A stretch of 64,000 bases of DNA from positions 271,122,916 to 271,186,915 of the forward strand of contig NC_066583.1 of the NCBI RefSeq assembly GCF_024323335.1. The letters run 5' to 3'. How positions within the stretch are numbered: position 1 is the stretch's first letter; every line of letters starts with the position of its first letter. The stretch comes from Lathyrus oleraceus. Lineage: Eukaryota > Streptophyta > Magnoliopsida > Fabales > Fabaceae. Shown in pieces: positions 35,701 through 45,407 of this stretch. Both the position numbers and the translations under genes were made by a program. The notes under the pieces were generated by a model. The model did not search any database, was not told the origin of the DNA, and saw only the letters and a list, made by a program, of their open reading frames with translations.

Positions 35701-36742
35701 GGATGATTATGGCTTTGTTGCTTGCTTGACAATCCAAAGGAAATGAGTTTCTATCTGACATTATTGTCTTGTGGATGTTTGCCATGGATTAGATCTTTTC
35801 AACTCTAAACTTTTAATCTTGTCTAGGATAGTCCCTTCATCTCCTCCTTCTTCTTAAATTTCAAAATATCCCTCTCATTTTCAAAACTTTTTTGCTTGTT
35901 GTTTTCAACTTAGACTTGTTTTAATGAGTAGAAACCTTGGCCTTATGCCATTGATTTTCAAATTATTTTCTTAATCAAACTTCTAAATAGACTTAATCAT
36001 ATTGACTTTATTTTCAAAAAGACCCAAAAAGAACTAACAACCTCATCTAATCATTTTGGCCATTTTGTGCTTTTTCCTTTTAACCTTTTTAAAAGAAAAC
36101 ATTTAGATTTGAGTTATCGTTGGTTGAGATATAATTCTCCCATTCCATGATATGCTGAGTGTAAGACTTTTCATTTATTAGGGGTTTATGGCATACTTGT
36201 TTATTGAATCCAAGTTGGAGCCTTCCCTCTTAAATATTGTAAAACCCTCATTATCAGTGGATGTTTGGTTGAGTATTCTCCCATTGATAACAAAAGATCT
36301 TTAAGATTTTGTTAAAATCAATCCATCAATCTTTGAAATTTTTACCACGAACCACGAGGTTTTGATCCCTCATTTATGTTGGTACGTAGGCATAAGACCA
36401 AAAGTCTTATCAAACACAAAAAATGTAAATAATGAATTCTTTTTCTTATCCCCTCATTCTACTTTTTAAACAAGCATCTTTTTCAACCAAAACACTTACA
36501 CACAAAAATGGCTCCCTATGAGTCCTTGGACATTATGGGTGTTAATACCTTCCCTCTATGTAACCAACCCCCTTACATGTAATCTCTGAAATTTTATTAG
36601 TTTGGATTTGAAAACTTCTTATATTTGGGTTTGCTCATACTTTTTTATTTTTCCTTTGGAAACAATAAAAGCGCGGTGGTAACTCTGGTTTTATTGACGT
36701 TGAGTTAACTAATAGCTCGATGGTCATGAATTTACCGCTACA
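32711..36742 (+). repeat. Ogre-2 3' LTR (4,032 bp)
   Basis: Starts TGTCAAACCCCCATTTTTACC and ends ATTTACCGCTACA, the reverse complement of the TGTAGCGGTAAAT edge of Ogre-3. TATA box at 34029. It shares with Ogre-3 the stretch around GTGCCTACGTACCAACAT near its U5 end (about 36380). Short open stretches inside, such as 34657-34965, have no recognisable domain. Confidence 0.88.
34029..34036 (+). promoter_or_regulatory. TATA box in the Ogre-2 LTR
   Basis: CCCTATAAATAACGG, 1.32 kb from the LTR start, followed by a leader-like stretch. Confidence 0.6.
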
Positions 36743-37034
36743 GTACTAACTATGAACTCCTCACTATTACGAGAGTTCACAAAAGTTTTCCAAACCTTCT
36801 TGTCAAGAAAATGATATTTCACCACGGGCATTCAATATTAGCCTTTGGCTTCGTAATGTAGTCACTCGTAAGTCGTGACTTAAAACTCCTCTAAGTCGTA
36901 CCAGCATAAGTTATCCATTTTTTTCAACTTCGAATCGTCACTAAATTCAAACTTCAACTACACATTTAAAACAATAATTATGTATTATTATTTTTATAAT
37001 GTAATATCGAATCGATAACAATTGAAAATAATAC

Positions 37035-37241
37035 CTAAACATCTGTCCATATGCTTTTTTTCACCTCACCTGGTACATCCTTCCAATCATCTATCAATAT
37101 GCTGACTTTTCTACGTCCAAGGAATACAATATAACTCTTAAACAATGAAGAATTAGTACCATCAAGAATAGTATGAAAGACACTAAACTCGGAAGTAAGT
37201 CTAACACCCGAGTTACAGACTTTTGTTAGTGTAGCCATCAT
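37035..37241 (-). pseudogene. CACTA-type transposase-associated exon remnant
   Basis: 68 codons with RRKVSILIDDWKDVPGEVKKSIWTDV at the end. The DWKDVP...VKKSIW pattern is typical of plant En/Spm-associated proteins (transposase_24-like). The frame is closed on both sides, so only an exon-sized remnant is left. Assignment rests on this short motif and on the CACTA terminus downstream. Confidence 0.5.
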
Positions 37242-37353
37242 TGTTGCACCTCTTTGCTATTTTTTTTGTTCTCCTACTACAAATTATGAATCATTTTTCA
37301 TGGTTTCATTTTTATGTGTAGCTTCGTCTCTACTAGATGAAGAAGAGGTCATC

Positions 37354-37600
37354 TAACAACAACAAGCAGCAACAACAATAATAAGCAAGCACCAACAAGA
37401 ACAATAACCAACAACAACAATAACCAAACATCAACAACAACAATAACACGCATCAACAACAATAACAACAAGCATCAACAACAAAAACAAAAACAAGAAG
37501 AATCAACAACAATAACAACAAGCATCATCTTCAATAATAAGCAGCAACAACAACAACAAGCATCAACAACAATAATAAGCATCAACAACAACAAACAGTG
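37354..37600. repeat. Imperfect AACAACAAGCATCAACAACAAT repeats
   Basis: CAA-rich low-complexity array in which AGCATCAACAACAATAACAAC recurs; more copies lie at about 37820-37930. It could once have coded for a glutamine/asparagine-rich tract, but no open frame is kept. Confidence 0.8.
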
Positions 37601-38319
37601 ATACATGTATGTTGGATACTAAAACTTGATTCATTATGATTCTTCTTTAACATTGCATTGCACTAAATTTGATCTTTTCAATGACATAACTAAGTATATA
37701 AGAGACTTATAGAAATACTTTGTTGTGCAGTAATTAAGTCAACATGTTTCTTAGTCTAGAAAATCAATAACAAGGAAAACTTTTTGATCTCATGGAAGTC
37801 TAAGAAAAAATCCACAATATCAAGATACAGTCAACAACCATCAACAACAAATGGATAAGCAACAACAACAACAAAAAACATCATCTTCAACAAAGCATCA
37901 ACAACTACGAGCATCAACAACAATAACAATGAAAAATATAGGTGTTGTAGATGCATGGGACAAAAATTTATGTACCGGAAACGTGATGAATAAGTAAAAA
38001 AATATTGTCATAATCTTAAGGCTCCTCCTTGACAGCTAAACCGAAGGCAGATGAATGAAGAACACGATGTCGTCTTCCTCCTCGGCGGTACGAAAGTAGA
38101 TAAAAATGTTGAAAATGGTGTTGTTTCTTTAGGTTTAAAGATGATGTTGAACGTTTCGTTAGGGTTGAAACTAGTTTTGTATCGCTGGGGTTGAAATGGT
38201 GATGTACGTTTCGTTAGGGTAGAAAATTGTGTTGTTTCGTCAAGGGTTATTTCTTGATAGAAATAAAAATATGCAACTGAAGAAACAAGTTAGCTAGCTT
38301 TGCGTAAAATGGTTAAATG

Positions 38320-38790
38320 ATATCACTAGGGTTTTTATAAAAACCATTATGATATATGATGAAATTTATAAAAAAACGCCATGTCTTAAGCAAATAATTT
38401 TTTTTATATATATACATATATATCATAACGTTTTTTTTAGAAAACCGTGGTGATATAATATTGACATTAATGATATTTTAAAAAAAGTCAAGTTTTAAGT
38501 AATTAAAATTTATAAAAAATTACAAAATATATTACAACGGTTGATTTAAAGAACAATAGTGATATATCTTTCTTTGAATAAATAAAAATGAAAAGTGACG
38601 CTACATTCTGAAGAAATCACGAAATAGAAGGTGCTAAGAGTTGAACTCATGAAACGTCAAATTATATCACCATGTTGTTTTAGGAAACCATGGTAATAAA
38701 TTAAAGATGTTTAATTAAAAAATAAAAGTTATATAGGCACATGAAATTTGAGATATCACCATGGTCCTTCGAAACACTGTGGTAATGCTC
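38320..38790. repeat. Five subterminal hairpins of the CACTA remnant
   Basis: Imperfect inverted repeats at about 38320-38360, 38421-38455, 38528-38566, 38664-38697 and 38754-38786, each with TATCAC/GTGATA arms around a T-rich or A-rich loop. In CACTA elements such repeats bind the transposase. Confidence 0.65.
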
Positions 38791-38872
38791 GCGTCGTTGT
38801 AGCTACTTTTTGTAGTAGTGATGATCTAGCTCTAAGGCCTGCTGGAAAATGAGGCCATATTGAAGCTACATA

Positions 38873-38877
38873 CCTAG
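38873..38877. repeat. Target-site duplication of the Tekay element, left copy
   Basis: CCTAG, matched exactly by 47407-47411. The 52 bp between the CACTA end and this site hold nothing recognisable. Confidence 0.95.
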
Positions 38878-39561
38878 TGTAACACCCTTCTAAAATACCC
38901 CAATAATAATTAAAACAACAAATATAAATCAGAGTAGATATGCAATTTAAGGGTGTCACACTTGACACTTCACACCATTCACCATAATAATTTGTCATGC
39001 TCATTTATTAATCAAAATAAAACATTGCACAATTCGCAGCGGATAAAGATCTAATCAATCATGCAAACCGTGTAACACATCACATGTAAAGTTGTTCAAC
39101 AACCACAAATGAAAACAAAGTAAACATCCCGTCCCGATGTTACATCTACCAGAGCATGACCCACTAAGGAACTACACTAGACTCCAAGCACTAGCTTCTA
39201 CTCAATCACTGCTCGTTACCTGAAACATAGTTGTAAGGGTGAGTTCCTCAATCGATATAATAAGCATTATAAAATATCATGTAATGCTAAGTAAATTAAC
39301 ACATTTCATCACCCTAATTATATCACACATTCAGCAACGGCAACATCAACTCAAAATCATAATCATACTCAACCCAACACAAAACACACGTATAATATTG
39401 GAATACATCCATTCATATTATATGCCATACATACATTATGCAATGAGACTCCATGCATGCGGTACCGACTATTCGTGAACATATAGTTCAACCTCACCGA
39501 TCAAATCCAGATACGGCTACCAAGCTCACTAGTCCCACTCATTTGAGACCTAGTGACTCAC

Positions 39562-39760
39562 ATCACTAATTCCTCACCATGGGAATTAGCTACCACCCCA
39601 AGGGCTATGCTATGCACGCTAAATCACCTAGCATGCAAACATCAACAACAATCCACAATAATTCACTCACTAATTCCTCACCATGGGAATTAGCTACCAC
39701 CATAAAGGCCATATTATGCACACTAAATCACCTAGCATGCAACCATCAACAATCCACAAT
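39562..39760. repeat. Two tandem copies of a 99-bp unit in the Tekay LTR
   Basis: Both contain CTAATTCCTCACCATGGGAA, AGCTACCACC and CTAAATCACCTAGCATGCAA, with small differences; repeated in the other LTR at about 46092-46290. Confidence 0.8.
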
Positions 39761-40011
39761 GGACATATGCTCACACTCTAAGCCATAAACAGTCCATTCA
39801 CAATAGCATACATAATAGATATATTCACAACATTATGCATACTATCACACATCATCAACATATTTATCACATAATCATATCATGTCATACCAAATAATAA
39901 ATCACAGTATTAGCACACTCTACTAATACCTATACTGCTCAAAACAACGGGAAATGATCCCTACTATATCATACACCAATATAGGCCAATCATCAAATAT
40001 GTCCACAATAT

Positions 40012-40021
40012 TTAAATATCA
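40012..40021 (-). promoter_or_regulatory. Possible core promoter next to the palindrome array
   Basis: TATTTAAATA, 22 bp downstream of the array in the direction of transcription. An alternative TATA (TATATAAAGAG near the U3 end, about 47250 in the other LTR) would place the array in the transcribed leader instead. The sequence alone does not decide. Confidence 0.35.
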
Positions 40022-40042
40022 ATTTTTCACTTTTCAAACAGT

Positions 40043-40293
40043 GTTAACCGGTTAACGCCCTGGGTTAACCGGTTAACGCAACACAGAACACGCTTCCTGG
40101 CAAATTTCAACAGTGTTAACCGGTTAACACCCTGGGTTAACCGGTTAACGCAAACAGAACAACAAATTTTCATAAATCACAACAGTGTTAACCGGTTAAC
40201 ACCCTGGGTTAACCGGTTAACGCAAGACAGACAGCAATATTTCACCATTCATAACAGTGTTAACCGGTTAACACCCTGGGTTAACCGGTTAAC
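40043..40293. repeat. 72-bp array x4 of paired GTTAACCGGTTAAC palindromes (left LTR)
   Basis: Fourteen-base perfect palindromes start at 40043, 40064, 40115, 40136, 40187, 40208, 40259 and 40280. Within pairs the offset is always 21 bp; between pairs always 72 bp. All eight copies are identical, and the 7-bp linker is CCCTGG-like in every pair, whereas the 37-bp spacers between pairs differ strongly. Confidence 0.95.
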
Positions 40294-40870
40294 GCAAGAC
40301 AGAAAGCTGTTCCTGCGCTAACACGAAGCAGAATGCAGAATTCTCCGCATTTTCCGCCGTCGGAGGACTTCCGGACCTCCGATTCCAATTCCGTAAAAAG
40401 CTACACTTTCGGAAAATCAAGACTCATCCAATTACAGATTCAATTACAGCTTTTACATAACTTATTCATCTCAATTTTTCAGCATTCAACATCCCAATTA
40501 GGGTCAAATCAATGACTTATCACTACCCATTACATGTTAACCCATAATACCCATTAAACGACGATAAACCCCCCTTACCTGAGTAAATCCGGCAAATCCT
40601 TTAGCTTCAAGCTCTTCCTTCTTCAACCTTCTTCTCCTGCTCTTCCTCTTTGCCCTTTTCTCACTTTCTGTCGCTTCTCTGGTTTTCACGTGAAAAAACC
40701 CTTTTTACCAAAATGGAACTCTTTATATATATATTCCAACTTTATTATTCCAATTTATATTATTCCAATAATAATAATAATTCCAATAATATTCCAATTA
40801 TTTAATTAAATTAATAAATATATTATTAACTTAAATTAAATAATTATCTTATTTTTATCGGGGTGTTACA

Positions 40871-40884
40871 ACTCTCCCCCACTA
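40871..40884 (-). other. Tekay polypurine tract
   Basis: AGTGGGGGAGAGT on the minus strand, directly adjoining the 3' LTR start. Confidence 0.85.
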
Positions 40885-40912
40885 AAAGAGTTTTCGTCCT
40901 CGAAAACATACC

Positions 40913-43900
40913 TCAAGCGAATAACTCTGGATAAGACTCCTTCATCTGACTCTCAAGTTCCCAAGTCACATTGCCACCTGCTGGTCCTCCCCAAGCTACC
41001 TTTACCAAAGCAATCTCTTTACCCCGCAACTGCTTCAACTCTCGATCCTCGATCCTCATAGGTGATGTTTCAACAGTCAGGTTATCTCTCACCTGTACAT
41101 CATCTACTTGGACCACATGCGACGGATCAGGAATGTACCTCCTCAACTGAGACACATGAAAAACCTCATGCAAATTCGCAAGTGACGGCGGTAAAGCGAT
41201 ACGATAGGCTACTTCCCCTATCCTCTCCAAAATCTTATAAGGACCAATAAATCGAGGTGTCAACTTCTTCGACTTCAAAGCTCGACCAACCCCAGTTATC
41301 AGAGTAACACGAAGAAACACATGATCTCCCTCTTGAAACTCAAGTGACTTCCTCCTCTTGTCGTGATAACTCTTCTGACGACTCTGAGCAATCCTCATCT
41401 TCTCCTGAATCATCTTAATCTTTTCCGTAGTTTGTTGAACAATCTCCGGTCCAACCACAACACTCTCACCGGACTCATACCAACATAAAGGTGTCCGACA
41501 TCTCCTACCATACAAAGCTTCAAACGGTGCCATACCAATGCTCGTATGAAAACTATTGTTGTAGGTAAACTCAATCAAAGGTAAATAACAATCCCAAGCA
41601 CCTCCCTTTTCCAAAACACAAGCCCTCAAAAGATCCTCCAGTGACTGAATCGTCCTCTCAGTCTGACCATCAGTCTGCGGATGATATGCAGAACTCAATC
41701 TCAGCTTAGTTCCCAAAGCCCTCTGCAAACCTTCCCAGAACTTCGATGTAAATCTAGGATCTCTGTCCGAAACAATACTCGACGGAATACCATGCAAACT
41801 TACAATTTTCTCAATATACAACTCAGCTAAGCTCTCTAACGGATAATCCATTCTGATCGGAATGAAATGAGCCGATTTTGTCAATCTGTCAACAATCACC
41901 CAAATAGCTTCAAAATTCTTAATTGTCCTCGGTAAACCAGAAACAAAATCCATACTGATACTATCCCACTTCCACTCTGGAATAGCCAACGGTTGCATTA
42001 GCCCAGACGGCTTCTGATGCTCAATCTTTGACTTCTGACAAGTCAAACAAGAATAAACAAAACTCGCAATTTCTCTTTTCATTCCCGGCCACCAAAATAA
42101 CTTTTTCAAATCATGATACATCTTCGTAGCTCCAGGATGAATACTCAGGCCACTACGATGTCCTTCCTCAAGAATACTCTTCTTAAGTTCGGTAACATCC
42201 GGAATACACACCCGATTACCAAATTTCAAAACACCATTCTCATCAACTCTGAATTCACCACCTTGACCTTGATTCACTAGAGTCAACTTATCAACCAAAA
42301 GCACATCGGATTTCTGACCCTCTCTAATCTCATCCAGAATACCACTCGTTAACTTTAACATTCCCAATTTAACACTATTGTGAGTACTCTCACACACCAA
42401 ACTCAAGTCTCTAAACTGCTCAATTAAATCCAATTCCTTAACCATTAACATAGACATATGCAATGATTTCCGACTCAATGCATCAACCACTACGTTTGCT
42501 TTACCCGGATGGTAATTCAAACCAAAGTCATAATCCTTCAGAAACTCTAACCATCTCCTCTGTCTCATATTCAGCTCTTTCTGATCAAACAAATACTTTA
42601 AACTTTTATGGTCACTGAAAACCTCAAATCTTGACCCGTACAAGTAATGCCTCCATAACTTCAGAACAAATACCACAGCTGCCAACTCTAAATCGTGTGT
42701 CGGATAGTTCCTCTCATGAACCTTCAGTTGTCTCGAAGCATAAGCTACAACCTGCTTATTCTGCATCAAAACACCACCCAAACCCAACAATGAAGCATCA
42801 CAGTAAACCTCAAATGGTTCTGACGGACTCGGTAATATCAGAATAGGAGCAGTAGTTAACCTTCTCTTTAACTCTTGGAAACCTTCTTCACATTTTGAGT
42901 CCCAAACAAACGCTTGCCCCTTTCTAGTCAACATCGTCAACGGTAACGCCAACTTAGAAAATCCCTCAATGAATTTCCTATAATAACCTGCAAGTCCAAG
43001 AAAACTCCTTATCTCAGAAACTGACTTCGGAGCTTCCCACTTAGATACTGCTTCTATCTTAGAAGGATCAACAGCAACACCACCTCTTGAAATCACATGA
43101 CAAAGAAAACTAACCTCTTCTAACCAAAATTCACACTTGGACAGTTTAGCAAATAACTTCTTTTCTCGTAGAACTTCTAAAACCACTCTCAAATGTTCAG
43201 CATGTTCTTCTTCAGATTTCGAATACACCAAAATATCGTCAATAAACACCACAACAAACTTGTCTAGATACGGATGGAAAATCCTATTCATATACTCCAT
43301 AAATACTCCAGGCGCATTAGTCACACCAAAAGGCATTACAGAATACTCATAATGTCCATACCTTGTTCTGAAAGCAGTCTTCTGAATATCCTCATTTTTC
43401 ACACGTATCTGATGATACCCCGATCTCAAATCTATTTTGCTGAACACACTCGCACCAACCAACTGATCCATCAAATCATCAATCATCGGCAAAGGATACC
43501 GATTCTTGATCGTCACTTTATTCAGTTGCTTGTAGTCCACACACAACCTCATAGTACCTTCTTTCTTCTTAACCAATAACACTGGTGCGCCCCACGGTGA
43601 CACACTCGGACGAATAAATTTCTTATCCATCAGATCTTCCAGCTGACTCTTCAATTCAGCTAACTCAACAGCAGACATACGGTACGGAGCCATCGACATC
43701 GTCCTAGTACCAGGTACTAAATCAATCGAGAACTCAACTTCACGCTCTGGCGGTAATTCATTCACTTCTTCAGGAAACACATCAGGAAAATCACACACCA
43801 CTGCTATATCGCAAATCACCAGTTTATCTTTAGCCTCCAAAGTCGCTAATAGCATAAACAACTCTGCCCCATCTGCTACTGCCTCATTCACCTGCCTTGC

Positions 43901-43987
43901 TGATAGAAACAAACTCTTTCCTTCCTCAATCTCAGGAAAGATCACAGTCTTATCAAAACAGTTGATATAAACTCGGTTAAACACCAA
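40913..43987 (-). CDS. Tekay pol: RT, RNase H, integrase, chromodomain-like tail
   Basis: 1,024 open codons. RT has CVDYKQLNK (residue 149 on) and the catalytic FIDDIL at 248-253. RNase H has D397, E434, D459 and D502. Integrase has H610, H617, C647, C650 and a D680-x60-D741-x35-E777 triad, all intact. The tail (about 985-1024), VKVAWGG...[17 protein letters not shown], is the reduced chromodomain typical of Tekay, thought to steer integration to heterochromatin. It continues the gag-protease frame across one TAG, so the listed start is only the first methionine after that stop, not a real initiation site. Confidence 0.93.
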   Translation of the reverse strand: MVFNRVYINCFDKTVIFPEIEEGKSLFLSARQVNEAVADGAELFMLLATLEAKDKLVICDIAVVCDFPDVFPEEVNELPPEREVEFSIDLVPGTRTMSMAPYRMSAVELAELKSQLEDLMDKKFIRPSVSPWGAPVLLVKKKEGTMRLCVDYKQLNKVTIKNRYPLPMIDDLMDQLVGASVFSKIDLRSGYHQIRVKNEDIQKTAFRTRYGHYEYSVMPFGVTNAPGVFMEYMNRIFHPYLDKFVVVFIDDILVYSKSEEEHAEHLRVVLEVLREKKLFAKLSKCEFWLEEVSFLCHVISRGGVAVDPSKIEAVSKWEAPKSVSEIRSFLGLAGYYRKFIEGFSKLALPLTMLTRKGQAFVWDSKCEEGFQELKRRLTTAPILILPSPSEPFEVYCDASLLGLGGVLMQNKQVVAYASRQLKVHERNYPTHDLELAAVVFVLKLWRHYLYGSRFEVFSDHKSLKYLFDQKELNMRQRRWLEFLKDYDFGLNYHPGKANVVVDALSRKSLHMSMLMVKELDLIEQFRDLSLVCESTHNSVKLGMLKLTSGILDEIREGQKSDVLLVDKLTLVNQGQGGEFRVDENGVLKFGNRVCIPDVTELKKSILEEGHRSGLSIHPGATKMYHDLKKLFWWPGMKREIASFVYSCLTCQKSKIEHQKPSGLMQPLAIPEWKWDSISMDFVSGLPRTIKNFEAIWVIVDRLTKSAHFIPIRMDYPLESLAELYIEKIVSLHGIPSSIVSDRDPRFTSKFWEGLQRALGTKLRLSSAYHPQTDGQTERTIQSLEDLLRACVLEKGGAWDCYLPLIEFTYNNSFHTSIGMAPFEALYGRRCRTPLCWYESGESVVVGPEIVQQTTEKIKMIQEKMRIAQSRQKSYHDKRRKSLEFQEGDHVFLRVTLITGVGRALKSKKLTPRFIGPYKILERIGEVAYRIALPPSLANLHEVFHVSQLRRYIPDPSHVVQVDDVQVRDNLTVETSPMRIEDRELKQLRGKEIALVKVAWGGPAGGNVTWELESQMKESYPELFA

Positions 43988-43990
43988 CTA
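43988..43990 (-). other. In-frame TAG splitting Tekay gag-protease from pol
   Basis: The bases read ATG AAC TAG TTG GTG on the coding strand. The family motif at the end of the protease is DVILGMDWL, so TGG became TAG by a G-to-A change. The six bases after the stop do not match the known CARYYA plant read-through context. Confidence 0.85.
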
Positions 43991-45283
43991 GTTCATACCC
44001 AGGATAACATCAATCTGCACTAGTGGAAGACACACAAGGTCCATCCCAAAGTCTCTACCAAAAATACTCAAAGGACAATTTAAACAAACTGAAGTAGTAG
44101 TCACTGAACCCTTCGCAGGAGTATCAATCACCATACTCCCATGCATCTCAGATATCTCTAATTTAAGTTTCACAGCACAATCCAAAGATATAAAGGAATG
44201 AGTCGCACCTGTGTCAATAATAGCTACAAGAGGAAAGCCATTAATATAACCCGTACCTCGGATCAAACGATCATCTGCAGAAGTCTCAGAACCCGATAAA
44301 GCAAAGACCTTGCCTCCCGACTGGTTCTCTTTCTTCGGCTTAGGACACTGTGGGCTAATATGACCCACCTCTCCACAGTTGAAACAAATCATAGTCTTCA
44401 ACCGGCACTCAGCAGCCAAGTGACCACCTTTGCCACACTTGAAACACTTCTTCTCAGTACTGGTACACTCATGGAAACGATGTCCAGCCTGACCACATCT
44501 GAAACACTTAGCAGGGGCACTGGAGTCTCCCCCACTAGGTGTCCTCATCCCACTCTGTCTCTGGAAACCTTTGCCAGCTGCATACGGTTTCCCACGATCA
44601 TTCTGATTCTTGCCTTTCCTATCAACCCTCTGCTGATAGCTCTCCGCTCTGGCCTTGGTATCCTGTTCAAAAATCCTGCAACAGTCAACCAAGTCAGAGA
44701 ACACTCTAATCCGCTGATACCCAATAGCCTGCTTGATCTCGGGACGTAACCCGTTCTCAAACTTCACACATTTTGAAAATTCTCCAGTAGCCTCATTATA
44801 GGGAGTGTAATACTTCGACAGCTCTGTGAACTTAGCAGCATACTCAGTAACAGACCGGTTGCCCTGCTTCAATTCTAAGAACTCTATCTCTTTCTTTCCT
44901 CTGACGTCCTCTGGAAAGTACTTCCTCAGGAATCTCTCTCTGAACACCGCCCAAGTGATCTCAGCACTCCCAGCAGCTTCCAACTCAGCGCGGGCAGCAA
45001 CCCACCAATCATCTGCTTCCTCTGATAGCATATGCGTACCGAACCTAACCTTCTGGTTATCAGCACACTCAGTCACTCGGAAGATCCTCTCGATCTTCTT
45101 CAACCACTTCTGAGCACCATCTGGATCGTATGCTCCCTTGAACATTGGAGGATTGTTCTTCTGGAACTCACTCAGTTGACGAGCAGCTCCCATTCCCATA
45201 ACATTCGGATTCCCTCCAAGTACTCCAACTAGCATACCCAGAGCCTCAGCAATCGCAGCATCGTCTCTACCTCTTCCAGCCAT
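43988..45283 (-). CDS. Tekay gag and aspartic protease
   Basis: 431 codons from an ATG about 110 bp inside the primer site. Gag core with WLKKIERIF (60-68) and FRERFLRKYFPEDVR (114-128). Three CCHC knuckles lie at residues 260-273, 280-293 and 300-313; most plant gypsy gags have one or two. The protease active site DTGATHSF starts at residue 357. The frame ends at TAG right after VILGMN; the next codons are LVF, where relatives read a tryptophan before the leucine. Gag packages the RNA; protease frees the mature proteins. Confidence 0.93.
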   Translation of the reverse strand: MAGRGRDDAAIAEALGMLVGVLGGNPNVMGMGAARQLSEFQKNNPPMFKGAYDPDGAQKWLKKIERIFRVTECADNQKVRFGTHMLSEEADDWWVAARAELEAAGSAEITWAVFRERFLRKYFPEDVRGKKEIEFLELKQGNRSVTEYAAKFTELSKYYTPYNEATGEFSKCVKFENGLRPEIKQAIGYQRIRVFSDLVDCCRIFEQDTKARAESYQQRVDRKGKNQNDRGKPYAAGKGFQRQSGMRTPSGGDSSAPAKCFRCGQAGHRFHECTSTEKKCFKCGKGGHLAAECRLKTMICFNCGEVGHISPQCPKPKKENQSGGKVFALSGSETSADDRLIRGTGYINGFPLVAIIDTGATHSFISLDCAVKLKLEISEMHGSMVIDTPAKGSVTTTSVCLNCPLSIFGRDFGMDLVCLPLVQIDVILGMN

Positions 45284-45390
45284 CTCTATTCTGAAAACCC
45301 AACAAGCTAAAACAATAAGTACTGATAGGGTTACACAACACCTATCACGTACAGGGAAACAGAATAATTACGACTCGACTCGACCGACTA

Positions 45391-45403
45391 TGCTCTGATA
45401 CCA
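45391..45403 (-). other. Tekay primer binding site (tRNA-iMet)
   Basis: TGGTATCAGAGCA on the minus strand, four bases inside the 5' LTR: a full match to the initiator-methionine type site. Confidence 0.95.
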
Positions 45404-45407
45404 CTAA

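Larger units (their letters stand above)
31921..36742 (+). mobile_element. Ogre-2, 3' end only
   Basis: Plus-strand Ogre fragment: repeat-rich 3' UTR, polypurine tract and a full 3' LTR. All coding parts are absent, being replaced on the left by the Sirevirus. Confidence 0.8.
36743..38820 (-). mobile_element. CACTA (En/Spm) transposon remnant with one terminus
   Basis: The right edge at 38820 is, on the minus strand, CACTACTACAAAAAGTAGC, a CACTA-type terminus. The last 500 bp carry five imperfect hairpins of the form TATCACCATGGTTT...AAACCATGGTGATA, like CACTA subterminal repeats. A coding remnant lies at 37035-37241 and CAA-rich repeats at 37354-37600. The other terminus and most of the transposase are missing. 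Its left part abuts the Ogre-2 LTR, so Ogre-2 may have landed in it. Confidence 0.6.
38878..40870 (-). repeat. Tekay 3' LTR (1,993 bp)
   Basis: Starts TGTAACACCC and ends GGTGTTACA beside the polypurine tract. It holds two copies of a CTAATTCCTCACCATGGGAA block (about 39562 and 39661, 99 bp apart) and the paired-palindrome array at 40043-40293. Confidence 0.95.

Noticed and set aside
36743..38820. A cellular gene with a glutamine-rich tract
   Set aside because: The CAA-rich region has no open frame, and the neighbouring exon and terminus point to a CACTA transposon.
43988..43990. Programmed stop read-through between gag and pol
   Set aside because: The stop replaces a conserved protease tryptophan rather than lying between domains, and the following bases do not match the plant read-through context.
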